64,000 nucleotides of DNA from Pyropia yezoensis (lineage: Eukaryota; Rhodophyta; Bangiophyceae; Bangiales; Bangiaceae). Each line of letters opens with the position of its first letter. Positions within the stretch are counted from its first letter, which is position 1. Below, piece after piece: positions 9,921 through 19,319 of this stretch. Made by a program: the position numbers and the translations under genes. Location of the stretch: assembly GCA_009829735.1 (NCBI GenBank), contig CM020620.1:11715420-11779419 (forward strand), in the 5' to 3' direction. Under the pieces are notes generated by a model. The model was not told the DNA's origin and did no database searches. It saw only the letters and a program-made list of their open reading frames with translations.

Positions 9921-11429
9921 ATGAGTCATGCTGGTCATCCAGCTCAGCCAGGCACATCGCGCCATCGACTGGCACCGCTTGGCCACCCTTGCAAGCAACC
10001 TTCGGCGCCGCCACTTTCGTCACGCGTCCCACCCCCCCTGGGGACGTGCTTGCCCTCCTCTTCCCCCTCTCCACCGCCGGCCTGCTCCCAGCCCACTATG
10101 GCAGACACCCCCAGCGACGAGGCTACTGGTGCCGCTGTGGCGCCCTACGCCGCCGCTGGCAGCAAAGCCAAGGCCGCCTCGGTGGGCCCCGGCGGCGCCG
10201 CTACTCCCTCCCGCCCCCCCCTCCCTCTCTCTGGCGCTGGCCTTTGGGGTCTCTCCCGGAAGCACCACTCGGAGGCCAGTGCCTACCTGCGCCGTATCTT
10301 CCAGTCCCCCCACCACGCGTGTGGCAAGCCGACGCCGCCCGTCGCTGGTTCAGCTGGTGTCGCAGGCGGCACACCCACTGCGGCCACCGCCCCAGCCGCT
10401 GCCAGCAGTGCCCGTGGCGGCGGTGGTAGAGCTCTCAGTGACGGCGCTGCCAGTAGCAATGGCAATGGGAGCAGTAGCGGTGGCCCATCCCACCCGTCTG
10501 GAGGCGTCGCGAGAGCCAAGCGCCGCGCCGAGTCTGCGCGGCAGGACTTCAAGCGCTCCGTCGTTGCGCGCCTTGCTCCCCCACTGTGCAAACATGGTTC
10601 TGCCTGTGCGGGCGGCACGGCAGGGGATGCGTTTTCACCAGGCGGCGGCGGCATCACCGCTAGCGGCGCTGGGGCCGCTGCTGGTAGCGGTAGCGGCGGT
10701 GACGGTGACGGTGACGGCGACGGTGACGGTGACGGCGACAGTTCGGTTGCGAGCGTGGCCGTCCCCGCCACGTCGTGTGCGCAAGAACGGTGGCGGCGGC
10801 GCGAGCTCAACCGCACTTCCGCCGCCGGCTGCCGCGTCTATCGTGAGGTGTACGTGAGGGAGCTGGAGGCGGTCGTGCGAGAGGGGGAGGCGGAGCGGAG
10901 TCGCCTCGTCGCGGCGCTCTGTGAGCTTCAACACCTGTACGACATGCGCGCGTGTGGGGGGACAATGGTGCCGTCGGGTGTTGCGACGGCGGCGGGTGCA
11001 GCTTCCAGCGGCGGCGGCGGTGGCAATAAAGGCGTGGGGGCCGTTGCTGGTGCTTCTGGTGGCGTCGGCGCGGTTGGCGACGGCGTCGGCGCTGCAATGC
11101 CCGAGGGTGGTCCCCCAGGGTGTGGCGTCGGTGGCGGCGAGGCAGGCATCCTCGACGCCCTCCCCCCGCCACACCACGAGTGTGCGTGCCCGTGGGAGGC
11201 GTGGGCGGCGGCGGGGGCGAGCTTTGGCGCCTCGGACGAGGCGGTTCGGGAGGTGCTGGCGGGCGCTGGAGGGGTCCTCCCACCGCTCCCCCCCGAGTTG
11301 GGCGACGTGCAGGACCTGCTGCCTGGTATCGCTTCCGACGGGGGTGGCGGAGGCGCGCCGGGGGGGTTGGGCCTTGAGAGCCTCGGCCCGCCCGCTGGCG
11401 CCACGGGAGTGGATTCTGGCCAACGCTGA
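9921..11429 (+). CDS. bZIP transcription factor (divergent)
   Basis: Up to 502 aa from ATG 9921; an equally good start is ATG 10098 (MADTPSD), which gives 443 aa, and the stretch between reads like 5' UTR. Most of the protein is Ala/Gly/Ser low complexity, including an (Asp-Gly)n run encoded by a GGTGAC-type repeat near 10700. The one recognisable domain is at about residues 291-345 of the long form: an Arg-rich basic region with NRTSAAGCR, matching the N-x7-R signature of bZIP, followed by a helix with hydrophobic positions about seven apart (YVRELEAVV, then RLVAALCELQHL). The zipper is short and irregular, so dimerisation may be weak. The stop codon overlaps the first in-frame ATG of the next gene (TGATG at 11427-11431). 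Nuclear DNA binding is inferred from the family. Confidence 0.7.
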   Translation: MSHAGHPAQPGTSRHRLAPLGHPCKQPSAPPLSSRVPPPLGTCLPSSSPSPPPACSQPTMADTPSDEATGAAVAPYAAAGSKAKAASVGPGGAATPSRPPLPLSGAGLWGLSRKHHSEASAYLRRIFQSPHHACGKPTPPVAGSAGVAGGTPTAATAPAAASSARGGGGRALSDGAASSNGNGSSSGGPSHPSGGVARAKRRAESARQDFKRSVVARLAPPLCKHGSACAGGTAGDAFSPGGGGITASGAGAAAGSGSGGDGDGDGDGDGDGDSSVASVAVPATSCAQERWRRRELNRTSAAGCRVYREVYVRELEAVVREGEAERSRLVAALCELQHLYDMRACGGTMVPSGVATAAGAASSGGGGGNKGVGAVAGASGGVGAVGDGVGAAMPEGGPPGCGVGGGEAGILDALPPPHHECACPWEAWAAAGASFGASDEAVREVLAGAGGVLPPLPPELGDVQDLLPGIASDGGGGGAPGGLGLESLGPPAGATGVDSGQR

Positions 11430-11665
11430 TGGCTTCGTGGCCAAGCATACGATGGGCCGGAACAGTTGTCTTTAAGAATTACTTTGCGCCAGTATTTGTT
11501 AATGCGTTCAGCACACCACGCCACACGTCAAGATCCGTCTGTCGCCCCGGCCAGCAGCCCCGTCGACTGGACCGAAGGCAAGCGCGTCCCACCAGCCAAG
11601 TCCACCCACCCACCCCCCGCCCGCGTGCGCCTCCCCCCCCCCACTGCTACGGTGGTACGCTCTCC

Positions 11666-13966
11666 ATGCCAATGCGGCGTGCTTGGTCCTCTGGTACGTG
11701 CTTCACCTGCTGGTGGGGCGCTGCTGCCTTGTCATCGTCGCGCGCGGTCGCAGCGCCCGCAACGCGGCGCGGCGCCGCGCCGCGAAGACGCGTCGCGGCG
11801 CCGCCGCCGCCCCCCGCCGCCCTCTCGGCGGCCGCCGGGCGCGCGCAGCGGCCGCCGCCCCACTGTACCATGGCAGACGGGCCGTCGGCAACGGTACCTC
11901 CGGCCGCTGCTGCCGCAGCCTCTGCCGCCGCCGTGCCGCCACCTGCGGCGAGCCAGCCGCGGCCAAGCAGCGCGGCGCCTGCTGGGGCTGTGGTGCCCCC
12001 CCCAGCCCCCGCTGGCAGTGGCGGCGGCGGTCGCAGTGACGGCTGCGGTGGCAGTAGCTCCGCCGACGGCGCGGTGGCGTCTGTGCGGTCGCCGCCGCCG
12101 CCGCCGCCAGCGTCCCAGCCAGGCGGCAAGCGCCGTGGCCGGGCGGCGGCAGCGGCGGCGGCCTCCGCAGCAGCCGTGGTGGACCTCCCGTTTGACCCCG
12201 CCCGCTTCACCCGCTCCCTCCCCCTGTACGGCGTGCGCATCGCGGCTGCGCGGTGCCACGCGACGCGAGCGTCTCTGGCCTCCCACGTCCTCCGGCTGCC
12301 GCGGGTGGCCAACGTGGTGCGCCACCCAGGCACGGGGGAGGTGACGCTCCTCACCCGCTACCAGGCGAACGACGCTGGGGGAGGGGCAGCAGAAGGGGGA
12401 CGGGGTGGGGGCGGGGCCGCGCCGCCCGCGCCTGACGTTACTGTGAACGGCACCGCAGCGACGGGCACGGATGGGGGGGGGCACGCCGACGGGGGCGGGG
12501 GGGATCCCCCCGCCGCGTCTCGACCCACTGGCAACATCAGCAGCGAGTTTGTGGGCGCCCCCGCCGCCCTGCTGGACATCCTCAACATGCCGCCGCGGTC
12601 GGCGGCGGCTCCCCCACCCCAGGCGCTCCCCGCCTCGGCTCTGGTGGTGGAATCAGTCACCCTCACGTATGCGCACCTCCCCGCGGATGCGGTGCTGCGG
12701 GCCCTCCTCCCCTCCGGCGTCATCCCGCCGTCGGCGTTTGAGACGATTGGCCACGTGGTGCACCTCAACCTGCGAGCGCCGCAGCTCCCGTACCGGCACC
12801 TCATCGGGGCGGTGCTACTGGACAAGCTCCGCCCCCGCATTCGGACGGTGGTAAACAAGACAGCCGCGACGGGTGGGCCATTCCGCACGTTTGCGCACGA
12901 GGTGATCGCCGGCGACGACGACATGGCCGCGACGGTGGTGGAGAATGGGTGCACGTACGCGGTGGCGGTGGGGGCTGTCTACTGGAACAGTCGGCTTGAG
13001 GGCGAGCACCGCCGTCTGGTCGCGGCGGTGCCATCTGGGGGGGTGCTCGTCGACGCGTGCGCGGGGGTGGGGCCGTTTGTGGTGCCCGTCGGCAAGGCCC
13101 TCGGCGGGGGGGTGGCGCTCGCGTGCGACCTCAATGGGGAGAGCGTTCGGCTGTGCCGGGCCAACGTGCGGCGCAACGGGGTGGCCGGGCGGGTGGCCGT
13201 TGACGGGCCTCGCGACGGGGGGGCGTGGCTGGCCGACCTGGGCGCTGGGGGGGTCTTTTTTGACGTCCTCATACTCAACATGCCCAGCGGCGCGCCCGAA
13301 CTGCTCGGCGTCCTCCGCGGACTCTACGCGGGGCGATTCGATACGGGGGGAGGGGGGGGGAGGGGGGGTACCGCCTCCGCCGCCACCACCGCCGCCGCTG
13401 GTAGTCCAGACGCCAAGCGCCGCAAGGTGGCGGCCGACGCACGCGCTCCAACAGCCGCCGTCGACGCCGCGGCCGCCGCCGTCGACGCTGTCGTTGCCGC
13501 CGACGCTGTCGTTTCCGCCGACGCTGTCGCCGCCGCCGACGCTGTCGCCGCCGCCGACGCTGTCGCCGCCGTCGACGCTGACGCCGCCGCTTCCGCCGGT
13601 GCTGATGCCGCTGCTGCCACCGCCGCGGCAGACCGGGCGTGGCTCCACGGTCGGGGCTACCCCCCTGCGGTAGTGACGGCGCTGGAGCGGAGGGCGGCGG
13701 CACAGCCAATGCCGACCGTCCACTGCTCGGCGTTTGCGGCCATGGACGGGGACTGGGCGGGGGAGTGCATCCGCCGCGTGTCGGCGGTCGTGTATGGCTA
13801 CCCGCCCGCCGGGGCGGGCGACAGCGCCACCAGCGGGGACGGCAACGGCGGGCGGCCGCTGCTGCCGGGCGCGACCGCCCGGATGGTGCGGCAGGTGGCG
13901 CCCAACAAGGTGCACGTATGTGTGACATTCGTGCTCCCGCGGGCGGTCGCGTTTGATACGTCCTAA
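11666..13966 (+). CDS. TRM5: tRNA (guanine37-N1)-methyltransferase, Trm5 family
   Basis: Transfers a methyl group from S-adenosylmethionine to N1 of G37 next to the anticodon, protecting reading frame in translation. From ATG 11666 the product is 766 aa. Core motifs in order: FETIGHVVHLNLR (about residue 358), the VVNKT segment, an FRTF...EVIAGDDDM stretch, VYWNSRLEGEH, SAM-binding DACAGVGPF (463), ACDLN, and NMPSGA (538), the equivalent of the catalytic NLP region. After an Ala/Asp/Val repeat insertion (about 568-658), the C-terminal block with VHC...VAPNKVHVCVTF ends the fold. The N-terminal 190 residues are Arg/Ala/Pro-rich. Three starts are possible: 11429 (overlaps the bZIP stop), 11666, and 11870, which has the best Kozak context (ACCATGG). 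Yeast Trm5 serves both mitochondria and nucleus, so two starts may be functional here. No intron is needed. Confidence 0.88.
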   Translation: MPMRRAWSSGTCFTCWWGAAALSSSRAVAAPATRRGAAPRRRVAAPPPPPAALSAAAGRAQRPPPHCTMADGPSATVPPAAAAAASAAAVPPPAASQPRPSSAAPAGAVVPPPAPAGSGGGGRSDGCGGSSSADGAVASVRSPPPPPPASQPGGKRRGRAAAAAAASAAAVVDLPFDPARFTRSLPLYGVRIAAARCHATRASLASHVLRLPRVANVVRHPGTGEVTLLTRYQANDAGGGAAEGGRGGGGAAPPAPDVTVNGTAATGTDGGGHADGGGGDPPAASRPTGNISSEFVGAPAALLDILNMPPRSAAAPPPQALPASALVVESVTLTYAHLPADAVLRALLPSGVIPPSAFETIGHVVHLNLRAPQLPYRHLIGAVLLDKLRPRIRTVVNKTAATGGPFRTFAHEVIAGDDDMAATVVENGCTYAVAVGAVYWNSRLEGEHRRLVAAVPSGGVLVDACAGVGPFVVPVGKALGGGVALACDLNGESVRLCRANVRRNGVAGRVAVDGPRDGGAWLADLGAGGVFFDVLILNMPSGAPELLGVLRGLYAGRFDTGGGGGRGGTASAATTAAAGSPDAKRRKVAADARAPTAAVDAAAAAVDAVVAADAVVSADAVAAADAVAAADAVAAVDADAAASAGADAAAATAAADRAWLHGRGYPPAVVTALERRAAAQPMPTVHCSAFAAMDGDWAGECIRRVSAVVYGYPPAGAGDSATSGDGNGGRPLLPGATARMVRQVAPNKVHVCVTFVLPRAVAFDTS

Positions 13967-14093
13967 CCAGGAGTGGGAGGAGAAAGGGGGGGCGGGGGGG
14001 CGGCGCGCCACCCACGGGAGGGGTTGTCAAAAAGAATCAAAACACGACAAGAGATGGCCCCAGCGTTGCCGACCCCGCCACGACGGGGCACCC
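13967..14093. other. convergent 3' spacer between TRM5 and the ABC1K gene
   Basis: Only 127 bp separate two convergent stop codons, so the 3' UTRs probably abut or overlap. No terminator-like structure is obvious. Confidence 0.5.
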
Positions 14094-17000
14094 CTATTTG
14101 ACCCGCCGCCAGCGGGTCTCTGTCCCTGCGGGGGGCGGCGGCGGCGGCGGCTGCGGCGGCCGCGGCGGCGGCAACGACGGCGGTGGCTGCGTGGTGCCCG
14201 CCCCCCCCGACACGACCGGCGTGGCGGGTGCCCTCACCCCCCCCCCCCCCCCGCCCGGCAGGACCCCCCGCAACACTGCACCCACCTGCGCCCATCCACG
14301 CCGGACGTTGCGGTCGGCCAGCTCGCCCGCCACTACCCTCCCAGCACGGGCCAGCGCCGCCACCTCTGCGCCGCCGCCCGCGGCGGCGCGGGTCTGCACC
14401 GCCCCGAGGACCGCCGCGACGGAGCGGGAGGCGGGGGTGGCCGCCCCCCCAGCGCCGGCGCCCGAGCCCGGCGCGCCGCCCGGCCGGCCGGAGCCCGCGG
14501 CGGCCGACACGGCTGACAGCAGCGCGGACGTGGCGGCCAGACGCTCTGGGTCGGGCCGCTCCACCGGCTGCGGCAGCAGCCCGCCAGACGCGAGCGATGC
14601 GGCGCTCGCGGCGGTAAGGGCGGCCGTATCCACCGCGTCCGCGACTTCCAGCGCCAGCGCGTCGCGCAGGAACTCCCCTCTTGACGACAGGATAAACGTG
14701 GTGACGCGGTTAACAGCCGAGGGGGAGAGGCGGCCCAGCGAGGAGAGGCCGCCACCCGTGGGCGGCGCCCCCGCCGCCCCCACGGAGGGCGTGCCCGGAA
14801 CGCCACCAACGGGGGGCCCTCGGACGTCATCGGCAAACGCATCCTCCTCCTCTTCTTCCACTACCGCGACAGGCTCGGCGGCTACTGTGCCGCCGCTGCC
14901 GCCGACGCCGCTGGGCGTCACCCCGCCATAGCCACGGGTGGTGGCGCCAAGTAACGAAGCGAGGCGGGACCAGCGGAGGCGCCGCGTGACTGGGTGGACA
15001 AGCACTTCTTGCAACGCGTCGCGGAGCGCCGGGCTCTCACCGCTGAGGAAGCGCGTCGCTACAAATGGGTAGGCAGCAGCCACGATCTTGAATTCGGGGT
15101 CGTGGGTCAGGGCAATCCCCTACAGCGACGGGGAAACGGAGACAAGAATGCAGCCATTGGAGGGCACAAGAGGAGCCACAGTCAGTTTCCCACTCCTTTA
15201 CGAGCGACAGTGAGCCACGGCGCACCCAGCACGCACCAAAAGAAAAACTAACAAAGGAGCAGCGGGGATCAGCCCTTACCTCGAGAATGGTCAACGAGCG
15301 AACGACCAAGGAGTAGTAAGGTGGAATGCGGATGGGGGTGGCGTAGGCGATGCCCGCAAGCGAATCAGCGAGCGCCCCAAACGACAGGTCGCTGGTCTTG
15401 TCACCCGTTGACGCGGCGGCAAAAGCCTCCCGCAGCAGCGGCACAATCGGCGCAGTGTCGGTGCCCGGCGGCAAGAAATCCAACCGCACGAAGTCATCCG
15501 CAAGCGCCCCGTATTCTCGATTAACCAAGTGAGCAATGGACCGAAGAAGGTCGGTGCGCTTGTCCAAATCCAAGGTGGCCATCATCCCAAAGTCGAGATA
15601 GGCTAGTTCGCCGCCGTCGTCCGTTCGGAGCAAGTTGCCGGCGTGGGGGTCGGCATGGTAAAAGCCAGCCGACAGGAGCTGCGTAAGCGAGCAGTTGATG
15701 CCGAGGCCGACCAGCCGACGAGCGTCAGCACCCCAGGTGCCGGGCTTCGTGCCCTGCACCCATTCAAGCACCAGCACCCGCTTGCGCGCGAGGCTTGACA
15801 CCATGGTCGGCACTTTGATGCCCTCCATGTCTCCGTATAGCTCCAAGAAGCGGATACCATTGGCGCACTCGTTCACATAGTCCAGCTCTTCGTAGAGACG
15901 AGCCCCAAACTCGTCCACAATAGCCGCCAGGTCGGACCGCAGTCGCAGACGGGAGCGTGCCCAACTGGCGACACGGCCCATCAGGTACAGGTCCACCCCC
16001 GCCTCGGCGCGCACAGCAGGGCGCTGCACCTTGACCGCCACCACCCCGCCCCCATACTCGGGCGTGAGCACCCCCCGGTACACCTGGCCGAGGCTAGCCG
16101 CTGCCACAGGCTCAGCCGACAGGGCCGTAAAGACGGTGGTCAGGTCGTCCACGCCCAGCTCCTCCCGCAGCACCGCCATGGCCTGAGCAGAGGGGAACGG
16201 CGCGACGCGGTCCACGAGTTTGGCCAGCTCCTTGACGCCATCGGGGCCGACCAGCTCCGGGCGGTTGGAGAGGGCCTGGCCGGCCTTGATAAACACGGGC
16301 CCGGCGGCGACAAGGAGGGCGCGGAGCTCGGCCGCCCGTGCGGCGCGGTCACCCGGCGTGCGGGTGGCCAGCTTGTACCGCGCAAACAGCAACGCAGCGG
16401 GGAAGGCAACCGACGCGGCGCGTGCCACGACTGGCGCTGGGTGGGCGTCGTAGTAGGTCCGCAGGGCGGCACGGTCATAGGTGTCAAAAAGGGGCAAGCG
16501 GAAAAGGCCACGCCAGTCTCCACGGACGACCGACGCAAGGCGCGTCAGGTCCGCGCGCAGCAGCGCCAGACCACGCAGAGGAGGGGACCCCCCGTCGGTA
16601 CGGGCAGGTGTGGGAGAGGAGAAACCGTCGAGCGTCGGGGATCCCGCCGCACGCGACGCTGCCGCAGAAGCCGCCGCCAAAGCCGAAGCCGCCTCGTCCG
16701 CCGCGGCGACGCCCGGATGGCGTACTCCCGCGCCACCGAAAGCATCTCCTCCAGCCCGGGGGCTGTGGTGCACCGGGGTAGCGTGCACCGCCATGTCTGG
16801 ACGTGGCCGCGGTGGTGGAGTGGGTGACCGCGGCGGCGGCGGCGGCGACGATGACGGCTGCGACCGCCGCACCGTTACCATGGAAGGCGCTGCCGCTGCC
16901 CGCCGGTGCGCCAACGCCGCGGCCGACGCGGGCGCGACGCCGCCGCCGCCCCCCACCTCCCGGTGGGGCCATGGGGGGGGGAGGCGCCCGCCGCCGCCGT

Positions 17001-17106
17001 CGCCAGCGAGCTGTCCAGCGCGCCGCCGACACGGCAGGATGACGGGGACAGCGACAAAGGCGGCCGCCGAGGCGGCCGGCGCGGAAGACGGAGGGGCAGG
17101 CGCCAT
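14094..17106 (-). CDS. ABC1/UbiB-family atypical kinase (ABC1K), probably plastid
   Basis: Two exons on the minus strand: 17106-15280 and 15119-14094, giving 950 aa. The 160-bp intron (15279-15120) has GTAAGG and TGTAG ends. Splicing joins ...RSLTILE to GIALTHDPEF, restoring the conserved block that both unspliced frames lose. Family motifs: KAGQ (residues 274-277, replacing the usual kinase P-loop), the EELDYVNE region, HADPHAGN (Asp 486, catalytic loop) and DFG (505-507, metal binding). ABC1 kinases are ATP-binding proteins acting in quinone and prenyl-lipid metabolism in mitochondria or plastid plastoglobules. The long Ala/Pro-rich N terminus, with basic but few acidic residues at first, suggests an organelle transit peptide. 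The last 250 residues hold Gly/Pro/Ala low complexity after the conserved domain. Convergent with TRM5. Plastid location is inferred. Confidence 0.9.
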
Positions 17107-17247
17107 GAAGAACGGGGGGGGAGGGAGGCTGCTGGGGGGTTCTGATCAGGGTAGGATGGGTAGAGAAGGGGGACGGCAATGGCTATGGTGGAAGGTGCTT
17201 CTGGTCGGGGCAGCCCGAGCATGACCAACCGAACACCAGTAAATATA

Positions 17248-17362
17248 GTGCGTCCCGTAAAAAGTGGACGTGCACGTGTCGTGATCATGTCAAATATCGG
17301 CCACTGGACCAATCAAACCCACACTGCACGACCCGTGCACGTCCACTTTTTACGGGACGCAC
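17248..17362. mobile_element. MITE-like hairpin element 1 (29-bp perfect terminal inverted repeats)
   Basis: 17248-17276 (GTGCGTCCCGTAAAAAGTGG...) is an exact reverse complement of 17334-17362 over 29 bp. The 57-bp centre contains GGACCAATC. It codes for nothing. The neighbour element has closely related arms, so both belong to one small non-autonomous repeat family. Confidence 0.75.
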
Positions 17363-17368
17363 AATACT

Positions 17369-17492
17369 GTGCTTCCTGTAAAAAATGAAAAAAATGGATG
17401 TTGACGGTACGTGAAGGAGCCGATCCATTGGTCCAGACAGCGATTTTCATCACCTTCACGTACCGTCAACATCCATTTTTTACAGGAAGCAC
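17369..17492. mobile_element. MITE-like hairpin element 2 (about 40-bp terminal inverted repeats)
   Basis: The left arm 17369-17417 (GTGCTTCCTGTAAAAAATG...) pairs with the right arm 17453-17492 over 40 bp; the left arm has 9 extra bases from a duplicated AAAAAATG. The loop contains TTGGTCCAG, the inverse of the centre of element 1. The two elements lie 6 bp apart, and the pair is flanked by TATA on both sides (17244-17247 and 17493-17496). Confidence 0.75.
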
Positions 17493-17624
17493 TATAGTAC
17501 TCCGCGTCCTGCGCCTCCATTACTGTTGGCACACTGCTTCTCAAGTACTGAAATCGGGTGGGCGAATACTCTTGTCCATTAGATGTCCAGCTGAAGTTTA
17601 CCGGCGGCGACTGAGGCTCCTCTC

Positions 17625-18413
17625 CACCCCCAGTTAAGACGCCCGGAGAGCGGACACTAGGGTTCAGAGCGATTCCGGATCAGCCATTGGCCCAGAGCGC
17701 TGTGTCAGGAGCAAATATGGCATATATTGAAACTTGTGACCCTATTCCAAGGTTCAAACGACGTGTCCGATGAGAATTGGAGCTCAGCTGCCTGGGGCGC
17801 CTGCGGTGGGCCTCTCGGGTTGAAAGCAACGGGTGCAGAAGTGAACAGCACGCACCAGGGGGAGTGGGGACATCGTGTGGGGCCATGGCGGCGGACCCGA
17901 CGTTCACCCGGTAGGATGCCACGGTGCTCGGCGGACGTCACGATGTCTGATCTGACGGGGAGAGGGAAGGCGCCGCGTGTGACGCTCTGATGTCCGGATC
18001 TGACCGTGGGCTCAAGCAGGAGCGGGTGGGGCCGTTTGATTTGCGCTCCGGATCAAACCGATTCCCGAAAGAGTGTGAAATTTACATGCAAGGGCAAGAG
18101 CCCCTGAAAGTTGAATTCGCGCTCGGGGTAATTGCCGAAGCACTCTGAGGTAACGCCTTTTTTTGCATGGAAAAAAAGGCCCGCATTATGGGGCATTTTT
18201 TGGGTCTATGAGAAGGACAGTGCCGTACCTCTTTGTTCTCTTGTTCCTTCTTTTGTGTTCTTGCTCCTGATTTTCTTGTCGTATATAGACGTATATGTTT
18301 TCTCTCGTCCAACCAGGAAGCCGTGTCGGGAGAGAAGTGGCCCGAACGTGGCACGTGTTGGATGTAATGCAATATTCGCTCTGAACCCTAGTGTCCGCCC
18401 TTAACTGGGGGTG
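17625..18413. mobile_element. non-autonomous DNA transposon with terminal inverted repeats
   Basis: The ends match as inverted repeats in two blocks: CACCCCCAGTTAAG (17625-17638) with 18400-18413, and a 22-bp block 17651-17672 (CGGACACTAGGGTTCAGAGC...) with 18376-18397, both exact. Between the blocks are 12 bp on the left and 2 bp on the right. CTC flanks both ends (17622-17624, 18414-18416), a possible 3-bp target duplication. The CAC start and 3-bp duplication recall the CACTA group, but this is only suggestive. The 789-bp body encodes no transposase. It holds a small perfect hairpin (18155-18180, GCCTTTTTTT/AAAAAAAGGC). Confidence 0.65.
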
Positions 18414-19319
18414 CTCGACGGACATGTGGCGCCTCTCGCCCATCCGAGGAGAGCGAAGAAGTCTTTTTGCGCGTGGAGGGCTCATTTTTTCTCTTGCAGT
18501 GAGGCGTGGTGGGGCGCAGATGTGGGGCGGCGGCAGGCGCGTGAAGGCCGTGCTCCCCACCACCTTCTTGTCTTGGCTGGGGAGCCTTGTATTGCAGCGC
18601 GTGTGCGTCGCCCAGGCAGGTCATGCGTGCATATCTGAGCAATGGGACACTCGCGCTCTTGCCTCCTGCCCCCTCACCCCCCCCCACCAGTCCTGACATT
18701 GGCAGCCGGCCCACGATACCTTCCTGACCGCGGCCACCTTTGCAGCTGGGCTCTCCGCCGACTGTTTGACTGGGGGGGTCTGATTGGAGTGGTTGGTGCA
18801 CGTGTGGGGGTCTCGCCTCTGTCACCTGTGCGAGTGAGCTCGGTGTCGTGCTGGGGCTGCTCTCTGTCTTCTGGCTGCCTGCTAGGCGCCGACAGCTCCG
18901 AGTGGCGCACTTGGCTCCGGTTCGATGCGTGCCGTCAGCCGCCCCATGGTCCCTCCCCCCCCCGCATGCTTGGGCGGCGACGCAGGTGATGGCCTTGAGG
19001 AAGACGGTGCTAGTGGCCATGGCGCATGGTTCGACGGGCGAGAGCGTCTGTACAGGACGGGTGGGATCTCGGGCCGCGTGCGCTGGCGGTGCGCGGCACG
19101 CTTGTTGACGCGCCGCCACGGCGGTGGATAAGAGAACTCCCCGCCCGAGCAGATGCCCCCCCACACCCCGTTGGCGACGCAACCACCACGAGTACAGGCA
19201 CCACCGCCGTAGCCCGTGGCCAGGACGGAGCAGCAGGCGTCTGACCGTCGTGGGAGGGCCTCTTTCGTGTGTTGTTTGTCGTCGTCGTACGTTTTGTCCT
19301 TTGGACATCGAGCAACATC

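Larger units (their letters stand above)
17107..19319. other. transposon-bearing spacer between the ABC1K and tyrosinase genes
   Basis: No gene is recognised. It contains the hairpin element pair (17244-17496) and a TIR element (17625-18413), both listed separately. Promoters for the two diverging neighbours (ABC1K to the left, tyrosinase to the right) must lie at its ends. The middle is AT-richer than the genes. Confidence 0.5.

Noticed and set aside
15037..15279. C-terminal extension of the ABC1K first exon frame
   Set aside because: Frame read-through into the intron; splicing restores the conserved block and removes this tail.
18388..19308. 306-codon minus-strand frame
   Set aside because: Its stop lies inside the right inverted repeat of the TIR element, it has no recognisable domain, and it covers the likely promoter of the tyrosinase gene.
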